Shown here piece after piece: positions 43,200-53,312 of a stretch of 64,000 bases of DNA. The position numbers were made by a program, and so were the translations under genes. The DNA lies in the NCBI GenBank assembly GCA_013995675.1, contig VWRR01000012.1, positions 62,001 to 126,000 of the forward strand, in the 5' to 3' direction. Source of the DNA: Cyanidiococcus yangmingshanensis (taxonomy: Eukaryota; Rhodophyta; Bangiophyceae; Cyanidiales; Cyanidiaceae). The notes beneath the pieces were generated by a model that made no database searches, was not told the DNA's origin, and was given only the letters and a program-made list of their open reading frames with translations. Within the stretch, counting starts at the first letter, position 1, and every line of letters starts with the position of its first letter.

Positions 43200-44606
43200 T
43201 TATATCTTGCCACTGTTTAACGCGCATGAAGCACCGTGGTTGCCCTCGTTTTCCTCAGACAAGCGCGTTACGGCATCCTTGATTGCATCAGCCAGGTATT
43301 GCACTTTGTCAGAGGTTAGACCTGCCATAGAAATCCGCCCATTTGTTGTCATGTAAATATGATATTTGTCACGCAGATACAGACACTGATCAGCGCTCAG
43401 TCCCAAAAAACTGAACATTCCAATTTGAGTGAGAATGTGATCCCACGTGCCTGGAGTCCCGTTCTCTCGCAGCGCATCGAAGAGCTCCCGGCGCATGCGC
43501 AGAATGCGGCTGCTCATGACCTGTACCTCGGTCTCCCATTCTGCGAAAAGCAGTGGATCCTTCAAGATCCTGGCTGCAACGGTTGCCCCGTGTGCTGGTG
43601 GACTCGAATAGAGCGCCCGAGCAATCTGTTTCATTTGGCTTAACACCGGTTTTGTAACGGATGGCACCGCACAGACGATGTGCGCTGCACCGACGCGTTC
43701 ACCATACAGGCCCATGTTTTTGGCGAATGACTGCGTTACTGCCATTTCCAAAGGTCGTCCCGATGCGCTGTTCGTTTCGGGGGCCGGCAACGTGGCACGT
43801 TCAAAGAGACGAATCGCCATCGCATCACGTTCGAATGACCCAGAAGCAAAGCCCTGATACGCACAGTCAAAAAGTGGGAAGTGCTGTCGCTCTCGAACTA
43901 CATCCAGAATCTGTTGCCACTGCGAAGGTGTTGGATCCGCCCCAGTAGGGTTATGCGCACACGCGTGAAGCAACACGATCGAGCGAGGTGGAGCTGCTGC
44001 CAAGTCCTCCAAAAGTCCGGCGATATCCACGTCATGGGTCTTGTCCTTGTAATATCGATATTCGCGACATTCTATGCCAGCTCGAGGGAAAATATTCCAG
44101 TGGTTACCCCAAGTTGGGCGTGGCAGATAGCATATTGCACCTCGATGGTAGAACTTGCCGAGAAACTCGGCAACGAGGCGCAAAGAGCCAGTTCCCGAAA
44201 GGCTTTGCAGTGTTACGACCCGCTGCTCCCTCAACGCTCCCGAGTTTTCACCAAACACCAGCTGTGCAGCTAGGGTACGAAAGTCAGACAGACCCTCGAT
44301 GGGCAAGTACTCGTGGAGTGTGTTCGGGTTACTGGCCAGCTCTTGCTCAATACGTTTCACGACGCCGAGCACGTACGGCCTGTTCGCATCGGTGCGATAA
44401 GCACCAACACCGAGATTCACTTTTAGCGGTGAAGGATCTTCCCGAAACAACTCGTTAAGACCCAGAATCGGGTCTTTGGGTGCCTCTGGGACATCAGCAA
44501 ACATTGAGCCGTTCATGAGGCCTCGACACGTTGCCTGATAACGTCGGTGATACGTTTGCCGCGCGTAAACTCGAAACGTACGTTGAGCAACCTCCCAGAC
44601 GAACAT
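43200..44606 (-). CDS. aspartate aminotransferase, probably mitochondrial
   Basis: 468 residues from ATG 44604-44606. PLP enzyme interconverting aspartate/2-oxoglutarate and oxaloacetate/glutamate. An N-terminal ~30 residues rich in Arg, Tyr and Thr (AQRTFRVYARQTYHRRYQ) suggests mitochondrial targeting. The class I core begins at MFADVPEAPKDPILGLNELF, with KVNLGVGAYRTD, YLPIEGLSDFR, LQSLSGTGSLR, PTWGNHWNIF, HACAHNPTGADPT and FDCAYQGFASG, and the Schiff-base Lys in QSFAKNMGLYGERVGA. In IGMFSFLGLS and TTNGRISMAGL the substrate-binding Arg is kept. Intact and single exon. A partner of the 2-oxoglutarate/malate carrier at 23 kb in the malate-aspartate shuttle (functional inference). Divergent from eRF3. 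Confidence 0.94.
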   Translation of the reverse strand: MFVWEVAQRTFRVYARQTYHRRYQATCRGLMNGSMFADVPEAPKDPILGLNELFREDPSPLKVNLGVGAYRTDANRPYVLGVVKRIEQELASNPNTLHEYLPIEGLSDFRTLAAQLVFGENSGALREQRVVTLQSLSGTGSLRLVAEFLGKFYHRGAICYLPRPTWGNHWNIFPRAGIECREYRYYKDKTHDVDIAGLLEDLAAAPPRSIVLLHACAHNPTGADPTPSQWQQILDVVRERQHFPLFDCAYQGFASGSFERDAMAIRLFERATLPAPETNSASGRPLEMAVTQSFAKNMGLYGERVGAAHIVCAVPSVTKPVLSQMKQIARALYSSPPAHGATVAARILKDPLLFAEWETEVQVMSSRILRMRRELFDALRENGTPGTWDHILTQIGMFSFLGLSADQCLYLRDKYHIYMTTNGRISMAGLTSDKVQYLADAIKDAVTRLSEENEGNHGASCALNSGKI

Positions 44607-44957
44607 ACCCCGTAGGAAAGGCACGTCCGTACTCACGTCAGCTCAACCGTACGAAACACCAAAGTCGTTCAAGTGTTCCGTAAAGCGCAAGCAACGTTTT
44701 GTCTCAAACGCTGAACGACTGCGACGTAAGCGGCAACAAGTCGGCGTCTATTGGCCAGACTCGGGTGTGTCGTTCGGGCGAGTCTGCTCTCTGAGCGACG
44801 TCCAGTTGCCGCGTGTCTTTCAGTAAAAGGCTCAGGACGGTTCACGGATCGTCAAGCGATCGTCGTGGCGTTCGCTCTATCCTACAACTTGGAGTCGCCT
44901 GACTTGAATAGACCATACGGAGACTGAGTAAACGTCTGCGGTGTCCAAGACGCGACC
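44607..44957. promoter_or_regulatory. divergent spacer aspartate aminotransferase / eRF3
   Basis: 351 bp holding two promoters. No recognised element. Confidence 0.4.
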
Positions 44958-46364
44958 ATGGCTGCGTCCGAGGTTGTCGACGGCATGCAGCGGTTGCAGG
45001 TCGAGGACGACAGCGGACCAGCAACGTCCTCTCCCGAAACGTTGCGGAACATCAACATCGTCTTTATTGGACACGTCGACGCAGGGAAATCGACGCTGTG
45101 TGGACATCTGCTTTACCTAACGGGCAACTTGGATGAACGAACACTGGAAAAGTACGAGAAAGAGGCGAAGAGCAAGGGCCGCGAGTCATGGAAGTTCGCC
45201 TGGGCTCTGGACCTCACCGAGCAGGAGCGGAGCAAGGGAAAAACCACTGACTATGGGGTGGCCTCCTTCCGAACGCGGACGAAACACATCACGATTATCG
45301 ACGCACCTGGACACAAGGCCTATGTACCCGCGATGATATCGGGCACTGGACAAGCGGACGTTGCGATTCTGGTCATTTCAGCGCGCAAAGGAGAGTTTGA
45401 AGCGGGCTTTGAACGAGGCGGACAAACTCGTGAGCACGCCATGCTGGCCAAGACGGCTGGTGTGCGTCAGCTCGTGGTCGTCGTGAATAAAATGGACGAG
45501 CCGACAGTACAGTGGAGCGAGGAACGCTTTCGCGACATCTGTGACAAACTCACTCCGTTTCTGAAGCAGATTGGTTATCGACCGCAGGAGCTAAGTTGGG
45601 TACCCGTCAGCGGCTATTCTGGAGAAAACCTGCGTGAACGGGTCAGTCCATCGGTCTGTTCCTGGTACAGAGGCGGATCACTCCTCGAAGTTTTGGATGC
45701 ACTGAAACTGCCACCGCGACCGCTTGACGTGCCAGTGCGTATGACAGTCGTCGACAAGTTCCGAGAGATGGGCGTTTGCATTCTAGGCAAGGTCGAATCG
45801 GGTATCGTTCGGAACGGTGATCGGCTGCTACTCATGCCGCCTCGGTTAGCTGTCCAAGTAGCGGGCATCACCGTGGATGCAGAGGAGGTACCAGCGGCCG
45901 AGCCAGGTGACAATGTGAAGCTGCTCGTCAAGGGCGTCGAGGAGGATGATATTCATCCAGGACAGGTTCTTTGCGCTGAGGATGCGCCTGTAGAGGCAAC
46001 AACGGTCTTTGACGGCCAGATTATGCTGGTCGAACACAAGTCCATTCTGACTGCCGGGTACAGATGCGTCGCTCACATTCAGGCTGCTGCCGTTGAGGTG
46101 GTATTCGAGCGTCTGCTTGCAGAAGTCGACCGTCGAACGAATCAGATTGCGAAAAAATATCCCAAGTTTGTGCGACCGGGAAGCACCTTCATAGCCCGAC
46201 TTGCGGTGGCGCAACCGGTTTGTGTGACGCCGTTCAAAGACTTTGCACCACTGGGGCGTTTCATGCTTCGTGACGAGGGCACCACCATTGGCGCTGGCGT
46301 GGTGTTGCGCATTCCCGCTCAAAAGCAACATCCTGAAGCGAATGCAACGGCGTCAATGGGCTAG
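44958..46364 (+). CDS. SUP35: eukaryotic release factor 3 (eRF3/Sup35), without long N-terminal domain
   Basis: 468 residues, intact. Translational GTPase that works with eRF1 to end translation. It has GHVDAGKST (~38-46), the DAPGH switch II, NKMD, and the strongly eRF3-specific string VISARKGEFEAGFERGGQTREHAMLAKTAGV, which is shared with GSPT1 and distinguishes it from HBS1 and EF-1 alpha. Domains 2 and 3 follow, ending in FKDFAPLGRFMLRDEGTTIGAGVVLRI. Only ~30 residues precede the GTPase domain, so the long Q/N- or G-rich N-terminal extension of yeast and animal eRF3, with the PABP-binding motifs, is absent. ATG 44958 is the first in-frame ATG in good context. Converges on PLAA. Confidence 0.95.
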   Translation: MAASEVVDGMQRLQVEDDSGPATSSPETLRNINIVFIGHVDAGKSTLCGHLLYLTGNLDERTLEKYEKEAKSKGRESWKFAWALDLTEQERSKGKTTDYGVASFRTRTKHITIIDAPGHKAYVPAMISGTGQADVAILVISARKGEFEAGFERGGQTREHAMLAKTAGVRQLVVVVNKMDEPTVQWSEERFRDICDKLTPFLKQIGYRPQELSWVPVSGYSGENLRERVSPSVCSWYRGGSLLEVLDALKLPPRPLDVPVRMTVVDKFREMGVCILGKVESGIVRNGDRLLLMPPRLAVQVAGITVDAEEVPAAEPGDNVKLLVKGVEEDDIHPGQVLCAEDAPVEATTVFDGQIMLVEHKSILTAGYRCVAHIQAAAVEVVFERLLAEVDRRTNQIAKKYPKFVRPGSTFIARLAVAQPVCVTPFKDFAPLGRFMLRDEGTTIGAGVVLRIPAQKQHPEANATASMG

Positions 46365-46655
46365 AATTTCGCACCACTGACGCACCCTTCTGGAACGATT
46401 CGGACGACGCTTTCGAGGCCAACCATGGGACAGCATATTCGTGATGGCGTGGAAGGTCTCTCGATAAGTTGGTGCACTCCCAGATTGCGCGAAGACGGCG
46501 AACCCGTCTCCATTCGAAAGAGATCATTCGCTTTCCTTTCGGGACGGTCGGAGAGTTCTCGTCGTGCTCGAGCTCATGGATCTGCGGATTCATCGCCACA
46601 GCGTTTATCCTCTAGGTTGATTTTTGCAGTCATGAAGCCTTGGAGTGAAATTCGC
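46365..46655. other. convergent 3' spacer eRF3 / PLAA
   Basis: 291 bp between two stops; a shared 3' region without other recognised features. Confidence 0.45.
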
Positions 46656-48875
46656 TCAGGCAAAGGCCCGGATGCGTTCGGCAATTTTGCTCGGTATTTG
46701 CTCCCATTCAAGAATGCCAGCTGCAATCGCCAGCTTCGCCCTCGATGGATTATGGATCAGGAGACAGAGAGCAGACACGAGCTCAGTCGCATCATCGACG
46801 CCCGCTGGACGTGCCAGACCAAGCAAGCAGGCACTTTGAAGCACGCTCTCCGAGCATAGCTGGATCGACTGCTTCTCAACATCGCATCGTTGCTCGAGCA
46901 CTGCGTAATTGTAAAGTAGCGCCGTAAAAACCCGCCACAATTTTGCTGGAGTGTGTCCATTCACTTGAGCTGTAAAGGTGTCCAGAATGAAGCCTGAGCG
47001 CTGCAACAGTGCGCGGCGGACAGGAGCAGACTGCCAGTGAACGAAGCTGTTGCACAGAAAACGACAAGCTGAGACTTGCACACCGAAAGAGGCGTCTAGG
47101 GAAGCGGCGTGGCGCATAACCGCATCAAGCGCTGTTTGGGGCTCATTCGCAAAAAAGACATGCACTGCAGAGGCATCGAGCACCGCCAATCTCGCCAGAT
47201 CAATAACGGCCACGACTTGAGCTGTTGGGAGCGTATCCAAAAGCTCCGCGAGCACCTGCAGTTTTTCGGTCGTCACCGGCTCCAGACTGCTAAAGAGCAA
47301 TCGAGTGCGACCAGCAGCGGGCAAGTGCTCCAGAATACGTTCGTAAGAATCGGTGCTTTCGAACCGCACAAATTCAGGCAGCCGTCCTCGTTGATTGCTC
47401 TCAAGAGATGTCAGATCGGGCAAAGGCACGTAACGATCAGAGCCCGTCAAGGGATCGGAAGGTGCTTCTTTCTCCATTCCCAGATCATTGGCCGGAACGT
47501 GATCGATCAAAAACTGTACAATCTGCTCAAGGAAGGCTCGGGGTAGATTCTCCTCCTCAAGAAATCGTTCCGCGGCAAGATAGGGGTTCTCACCGCGTCG
47601 GTAACCAAGCTGACGGTATCGTTGCGCGTCACCGTCAACATCAACATCAAAGACAAAGTCGTATCCGGTCTTGTTCGAACGGGAAGATTCGGCCGGAGGG
47701 TCTGTCACATCGCCGATCTTCAACCAGCGAGCGTTCGCCATCGACCACATGTACACTTCGATTGCATCTGATGAACCTTGCCTTCGAACCAGTCGTGTCT
47801 GTCCATCGCGAGAGCCCGGTTCTGCAAGGCCAACAGCAGCATCAGGCACTTGAGACGGATCGATTTGCTCCTTCTGGTCCCATTTATTCTGCTGATTCGC
47901 CAGCAGAGCTTCGTACTCGGCCACCTGTTCTGCAGATGCCATTCTTTCCGGACAACGGGTCCACACTCGAGCACAGCTGTCCGCACAACCGGTAAGCAAA
48001 TCACCGTCAGTCCCTGGGATTGGCGCGACACTCCAGACCGTGTTCGGGTGGGGAATGGTCTCCACGACGCAACCTTCTCGAAGATCTAGAATGCGTAATG
48101 TGCGATCCTCGCCGGCAGAGATCAGATGATGTTCATGAACGGCTAGCGAGTAAATGAAGCTGCTATGTACATCAAGCCATCGATGAAGTAGTTGACCACT
48201 TGCTGACCAAGCGAGAATGCTACCGTCATTCCCAGCGGAAGCGAAGCACTCATCTGGTCGCGCACTGGTGTGAATCAGGGCAAGCGCTCGCACTGCATCG
48301 CTGTGACCCTGTAGCGACTGCTCGCATTGACCTGTACGAATATCCCAGAGCCTTATGGTACGATCAGCAGATGCGCTTAAAAGCTTTGTCTCTGAGAGAA
48401 ATAAAAGTGCCCAAACGCTGGCCTGATGGCCCTCAAGCGTCTGGAGAGACTGTCCGTGTTTCCAGAGTCGCACCGTGCGGTCCCAAGAACCTGAGGCAAC
48501 TAGTCCCGAGGCGGGCTCCGCTGAAAGCGCGCTCACTACATCATCGTGACCCTTGCCAATACAGAGAACTTTCTGGGTGTGAACATCAAGCCAAGTCACA
48601 GTTTTATCGGAAGAGCCAGTCAGGAGCTTCGCAGAGTCCAGGACGGCCAGCGTCTGAACGTAGTACGGGCAGTGCACTGGGATTGGCGATTCAAGCAGGT
48701 CACCGCTCTGCCATAGACGAACGTAACCGTCACGAGATCCGGTCACAAGCAGGTCCTTGGAAAACGCTGCTACGGCACGCACGTCAGCACTATGCCCTGA
48801 GAGCGTACAAGCAAGGTGGTAGCCCGGTGAGTTTACACAACGCGAGTTGGTATCTCTGCTGGTGTCGGTGCTCAT
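46656..48875 (-). CDS. PLAA/Ufd3/Doa1 ubiquitin-binding adaptor of Cdc48
   Basis: 739 residues, intact. Doa1/Ufd3 (PLAA) binds ubiquitin and Cdc48/p97 in ubiquitin homeostasis and organelle-associated degradation. Seven WD40 repeats occupy ~20-310 (SGHSADVRAVAAF, GSWDRTVRLWKHG, SADRTIRLWDIRTGQC, AGEDRTLRILDLREG). A PFU domain follows at ~400-470: YDFVFDVDVDGD, then GENPYLAAERFLEEENLPRAFLEQIVQFLI. The C-terminal third (~500-739) is a helical PUL domain (RFESTDSYERILEHL onward; ALLYNYAVL). The order WD40-PFU-PUL is unique to this family. ATG 48873-48875 is chosen as the first in-frame ATG before the WD repeats. Confidence 0.93.
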   Translation of the reverse strand: MSTDTSRDTNSRCVNSPGYHLACTLSGHSADVRAVAAFSKDLLVTGSRDGYVRLWQSGDLLESPIPVHCPYYVQTLAVLDSAKLLTGSSDKTVTWLDVHTQKVLCIGKGHDDVVSALSAEPASGLVASGSWDRTVRLWKHGQSLQTLEGHQASVWALLFLSETKLLSASADRTIRLWDIRTGQCEQSLQGHSDAVRALALIHTSARPDECFASAGNDGSILAWSASGQLLHRWLDVHSSFIYSLAVHEHHLISAGEDRTLRILDLREGCVVETIPHPNTVWSVAPIPGTDGDLLTGCADSCARVWTRCPERMASAEQVAEYEALLANQQNKWDQKEQIDPSQVPDAAVGLAEPGSRDGQTRLVRRQGSSDAIEVYMWSMANARWLKIGDVTDPPAESSRSNKTGYDFVFDVDVDGDAQRYRQLGYRRGENPYLAAERFLEEENLPRAFLEQIVQFLIDHVPANDLGMEKEAPSDPLTGSDRYVPLPDLTSLESNQRGRLPEFVRFESTDSYERILEHLPAAGRTRLLFSSLEPVTTEKLQVLAELLDTLPTAQVVAVIDLARLAVLDASAVHVFFANEPQTALDAVMRHAASLDASFGVQVSACRFLCNSFVHWQSAPVRRALLQRSGFILDTFTAQVNGHTPAKLWRVFTALLYNYAVLEQRCDVEKQSIQLCSESVLQSACLLGLARPAGVDDATELVSALCLLIHNPSRAKLAIAAGILEWEQIPSKIAERIRAFA

Positions 48876-49758
48876 AGACAGCTTGTAGCAGCACCCTCAC
48901 GACGCGGCAGGATCCAACACTCCAAACCCTTTCAGAGTCAATCTGTTTGGTGCACTGTGTATACAGCAACGCCAACGTGATCGCTAGTGGAGCCAGCGGT
49001 CACGAAAGGAAGCATTTACCATCGCTTCCGAAACCCTGCCGCTGCAATCACGACGGAGTAGGATCCGTGGGTAGCATCCATCAACGAATGCTCATAAAGT
49101 CAAAAAGACGGAGGATTTGCTGCTCCTTTCGATCGAAAAATCCATACAGGCCCGCTTGCTACTGACTGGAGCATTGAAGATCGAACTCATTCGAATGCTT
49201 CTGAACACAAGCCTCCGGAAACCCTGACTGGATGCGGCGTTTCAAACATCACCTATGACAGCACGTTGCTGCCCTCTCGCAAGTGTGTCACCCACATTGT
49301 ACTGCGATCGATTGAAACGAAACTCCGTCACAACGATTCAAAGTTGGAGGTTAGGCATTGCAGGCGGGCCGCAGGGAGCGAAGGGCCGCGCCGACAAACG
49401 ACTCCGATGCACGGGCTGCGCATTGGCCAGCGGCCGGCACACCACCGTGTGGCATCGAGCGCGGCGGCCTGCAAGGGGTGCGCGCCCCAATCACGGACGA
49501 TCGGGTTCGCTGATGGCCTTTGGAGGCACGCTTTATCCAAACTTGAACCATCATGAACAGTTCTACAGTGTTGAGCGCGGCCGACCGGCCGTCGCCGACG
49601 CGATCGCTCATACCATCTGTCTACGCGACCTCCTGTGCGCTTTCGAGGACGAGTCCACAGCGCAGGCGCTGCACTGGAACGAGGCATCGAAAACGTCAGG
49701 AACTGATCCGTGACGACTGCGATCGTGTTGCATATTGGCGTAAGAGTTGCTTAGAAAT
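48876..49758. promoter_or_regulatory. divergent spacer PLAA / RPL9
   Basis: 883 bp with a GC-rich block at ~49360-49510. It presumably contains the ribosomal protein promoter. Frames here have no domains. Confidence 0.4.
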
Positions 49759-50361
49759 ATGAGAGCGATCCTGGCAGGAGAGACGCTCAAAGTTCCGGAT
49801 GGAGTGACGGTCAGTGTCAAGAAGAGGGAGGTGTACGTGAGGGGTCCCCGCGGTGAGCTCCGGAAGAGTCTGAAGCATATTCCTGCAGACTTTACGCTGA
49901 TTGAAAAGGGTCGCAAGGTTCGGATTGAGGTCTGGCATGGGCGTCGAAAGGATCTGGCCACGATCATGACGGCAGCGTCCGTTTTCAAGAACATGTTCAC
50001 GGGAGTCACAAAAGGCTACTGCTATGAGCTCAGAGCTGTGTACGCTCACTTTCCGTTGAACATGACAATATCTGAGAATGATACTGTCTTGGAGGTGCGC
50101 AACTTTCTTGGCGAGAAACGAGTTCGTCGGGTTAGAATGCTCGGCAGTGCGAAAGTTTATCGCTCGAATACGGTGAAGGACTGCTTGCTCGTTGTCGGAA
50201 ATGACATTAATGAGGTCTCGCAGTCTGCTGCGCTGATCCATGAGACATGTCTCGTTCGTAACAAGGATATTCGCAAATTCTTGGATGGTATTTACGTGAG
50301 CGCGAAAACCCATGCAGTGGATGAAGAGGGTGTCGCTGTCACGGCGACGCACAAGTGCTGA
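49759..50361 (+). CDS. RPL9: cytosolic 60S ribosomal protein uL6 (RPL9)
   Basis: 200 residues from ATG 49759; a TTG twelve bases upstream is in frame but the family starts here. Sequence follows eukaryotic L9 throughout: MRAILAGETLKVPDGV, VYVRGPRGELRKSLKHI, WHGRRKDLATIMTAASVFKNM, GVTKGYCYELRAVYAHFPLN, VRNFLGEKRVRRVRML, GNDINEVSQSAALIHE and the closing VRNKDIRKFLDGIYVSAK. Binds 28S rRNA near the sarcin-ricin loop and stalk base. No intron, unlike most eukaryotic orthologs. Confidence 0.97.
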   Translation: MRAILAGETLKVPDGVTVSVKKREVYVRGPRGELRKSLKHIPADFTLIEKGRKVRIEVWHGRRKDLATIMTAASVFKNMFTGVTKGYCYELRAVYAHFPLNMTISENDTVLEVRNFLGEKRVRRVRMLGSAKVYRSNTVKDCLLVVGNDINEVSQSAALIHETCLVRNKDIRKFLDGIYVSAKTHAVDEEGVAVTATHKC

Positions 50362-51236
50362 GCATTCGCTTCCCGTCTCGGTATCGTTCTCGTGCCAAAA
50401 GGGGTCGATACGCACACCGCAATGTTACGCGGGTGTGATTTTCTATTGCACCCTGAGGCCCATCTCCAGGCGATGATATTTTCTGAAGATAAGCATCTGT
50501 GTGCAGGACTCGCTGAAGTTTCCAAGACATCTGGAACCATGGCTCTTGGATATCGAGCTGGGCCTCTTGTAAACGCAAATGACCCTTTATGAAACAGTAT
50601 CGGGAAAAAAGGTGCGCTCATGGCTGTGTACGTGCCTGTCAGAGATGCACTCCTCCCTGGTACGACAATCCACCAACTGGCAAATTGAGGTGGGTTGGCT
50701 GCTCGTGACTCGACGTAGCACAAACTCACCGAACGAGTAAAACAAACCGTCACTATGATCGCTGGTGCTCGCGGGAACAGATGCATCCTTCGAAACAGAG
50801 CAACAGGCTCAGCTGCGCAGGACATTCTCAAAGTACAAAGTACGCGCGGAGGACACGGTTTTTTCCTCAGTTGTTCATGTGCGATTGTACGACAGCTATT
50901 AGAAATATTCTTGTCAAAGGAGAGATGCTCTGTTGCGAGTTTATCTTATCGACCCAAAGCGTTTGAGTCAATTCCTAGTGGCCCGTCTCCAGGGCATGTC
51001 TGTTAGTTTGGATTATGGCCTTAACCGCTCCACTGTGCCCACGACTCTCAGACGACTGACTCGTTCGGTTCACTGCAATTCCACTGCACGAATAGCACAG
51101 CCGAAAGCTTCATGGTCTAAATTCTATCGTCGAAAGCGCTCATCTAGATCAATGTTTTGAAAGCGAGTTATCAGGGTAGCTCATATGTGCGAGCTGGCAA
51201 GGAGAGGGCGCGCCGAAAAATGTGTTATTCCCAGTG
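50362..51236. other. convergent intergenic, nothing recognised
   Basis: Between RPL9 (+) and the YrdC-type gene (-). A 66-codon plus frame at 50392 has no recognised features. Confidence 0.45.
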
Positions 51237-52268
51237 TTAGGCACTCACGGATTCGTCTCGTGAGCTGGTTTCCAAACCTTCCTGAGCGGCAAACTCAGAG
51301 CCGTATTCGAGAGCAAGAACCTCCCGAAATTCCTTATACCCGAGGCCTTCACGCAGGACTTGCCAACCTCGCAGGACATCGACCACAGTGGATTTCATAT
51401 CGGATGAGAGGCTACCTGCACTGATAATAAAGTCTACTTGGCGCTCCCATTGCGCTAGGATTTTCGCTGGATCACCAGCGAGTTCATCCTCTTCCGAGTC
51501 TATATCCGGCACCGAGCTTGCCAAAAGCGCCACTCCGTCCAGCGCGTCCATTACTGCCTGACAGTGCGGTTCACGGGGCCATCGAATCCCGACTTCCCTA
51601 CGCTTCCACATCTTCCGATGGGTTCGATTCTCAATCATGACTCGAGGCACTTCGTGAGTTGCCGGCAAGATAAAGGTGTATGGTCCAGGAAGTAGCGATC
51701 GAAGTACCTTGAAGGTGCGCTTATCCATAACGGTTGTATAACGCTGAATGGTCGAGTGATTTCTGCATAACAACGAAAGTGGCTTGCGAACGCTTGGGGG
51801 AGTCTTCTTCAACGCGTAGATTCGCTCCACACCGGCCCGCGAGTGCAAGTTGCACACGAATGCGTACGAGGTGTCAGTAGGAAGAATTCCCACGGCGCCA
51901 CGCGAGGGATCCCTCAGGAGCTCAAACACTGGCTCCAGCCGCCACAGGTCGTTGCCCTCTCCGCTCACCTCAATGTGCAGACGTGTTTCTCGCTTTTTTC
52001 CTGTTCGGGAAGCATCCGAAGTCAAGTTGCCTTCTAGTCCAAGTTTTCGGGTCGATAGAACTCGTCGGGTGCAAGTAACCGGCACAGAAAATAGAAACAT
52101 TGGAAGCCAAAAACTGGTGAACAATACAAGTCTCACGGCAGACGTAGATACAGGTGGAGATCTGCGCACCCGGCGAGTTGCGGTGGCTGGACGCGCAGCT
52201 CGACGGTCGCTGGCTTCGAGAAACAACCAATCGAAATCGTTTTTGTGTTTAGTGCTCAGACAAAGCAT
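51237..52268 (-). CDS. YrdC/Sua5-domain protein (YciO-like), probably plastid-targeted
   Basis: 343 residues from ATG 52266-52268. YrdC/Sua5 enzymes make threonylcarbamoyl-AMP for t6A37 of ANN-decoding tRNAs; the YciO branch has the same fold with less certain activity. The first ~75 residues are rich in Arg, Ser and Val with a hydrophobic stretch, suggesting a targeting peptide. The domain starts at RGAVGILPTDTSYAFVCNL (~125), with YALKKTPPSVRKPLSLLCRN (the K-R-S/T-N nucleotide pocket equivalent), LLPGPYTFILPATHEVPR and VGIRWPREPHCQAV, and ends in STVVDV. The wording KPLSLLCRNHSTIQRY and R-K insert favour YciO over Sua5. A C-terminal ~55-residue extension follows. No Sua5 C-terminal domain. 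Confidence 0.82.
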   Translation of the reverse strand: MLCLSTKHKNDFDWLFLEASDRRAARPATATRRVRRSPPVSTSAVRLVLFTSFWLPMFLFSVPVTCTRRVLSTRKLGLEGNLTSDASRTGKKRETRLHIEVSGEGNDLWRLEPVFELLRDPSRGAVGILPTDTSYAFVCNLHSRAGVERIYALKKTPPSVRKPLSLLCRNHSTIQRYTTVMDKRTFKVLRSLLPGPYTFILPATHEVPRVMIENRTHRKMWKRREVGIRWPREPHCQAVMDALDGVALLASSVPDIDSEEDELAGDPAKILAQWERQVDFIISAGSLSSDMKSTVVDVLRGWQVLREGLGYKEFREVLALEYGSEFAAQEGLETSSRDESVSA

Positions 52269-52992
52269 TGGGCTAGTGAGACACGCTGGAGAATCTCCGG
52301 AATGGATTAATCAAAGGGAAGACAAAATACACAATATGGAGATTAGCGTAATGCTTTATTACGTTCCTAAAAGCGCCATGCTTTGTTAGAGCAAGTTTGT
52401 CTGAGTTAGGTGAGAGAGACTTCAGCATATCTTCAAAGCTGCGTGTGGGATAATGATTCGTATCCATCCGTTGAGGTCGACACTGTTTGTTTGACTCAGA
52501 CATGGTGATTTTGAATTTCAGTCCGTTCCCAAAAAACAGTCTATCGTGAGGGCGGTTTGGCCTTGATGCACGGAACACTTTCAAGCCCGCAACAATTGAC
52601 GAGTCTTTATCATTTAATGTAGCCCTCTTGGTGGTTTCAGTATTCATCGGACTCATGTCTTGGTTCCACGAGACCCGTGTGCGTAACGGGTGTTGCTGCC
52701 TTTGTATGTGAACGTCCAGTACGCGTCGTTGATTGAGAAGGGAAACTTTTGGTCTATCTGGTACTCTGGATTGCTTCCAAGGAGGCTTTATTTCTTTGCA
52801 GAGGATTCGCGCAGAAAGGTGGAATTCCATCGGTGCCAAGAAAGAGCTTTCACCAAACGTTGACGAGGGGCCCTTGAAGTAACCTTCAGTGGGTGGCTAT
52901 TGAACGCAGCGCTTTCCGGGCATCTGCACAGATTCATGACTCAGGGAGGTGATCCATGAAGAGGCAGCATTTTCGCCGCCTCGCAGGTGTGA
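52269..52992. other. sparse region, one weak minus-strand frame
   Basis: A minus frame 52273-52839 (188 codons) lies directly upstream of the YrdC-type start but has no domain and ordinary random-like composition. Nothing else was recognised. Confidence 0.3.
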
Positions 52993-53312
52993 TCTTACCT
53001 AAAGGAAATACGCTTTGGACGTAGGGCATCGTGCGGAACGCAAGAACAAGTGTTCGAAAACGCCCTCAGCGAGCTTGACGGAACACTCAGAGACACTGTT
53101 TTGCAATTTCATGAAGCTTATTGGGCAGAGACGAATTCGGTGTCGATTTTGATGCGTTATTTCGAAATCGGAAAGACGCTTGGAATCTAGGACCTCTCCC
53201 CGATCTCAAATTTGTGAAAGAGATTGGAGTAAGAGTGCCAAAAAGCATCCGTAGGGACTCGTTGGCAGTGGTAGCAGCTCTCTGGCGATCAGGTCCGGCT
53301 CGAATTGGGTAG
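52993..53312 (+). pseudogene. fragment of an unidentified protein in two frames
   Basis: From 52993 to 53190 one frame reads helix-like sequence (EQVFENALSELDGTLRDTV, then FHEAYWAETNS). A second frame takes over around 53150 with DAWNLGPLPDLKFVKEIGVRVPKS and stops at 53312. Each half looks protein-like only in its own frame, implying a single-base-type break between them. No start codon is obvious. No family is recognised. Confidence 0.33.

Noticed and set aside
49360-49560. GC-rich block before RPL9 as a structured RNA gene
   Set aside because: No conserved snoRNA, snRNA or SRP motif was found, and composition alone is not evidence.
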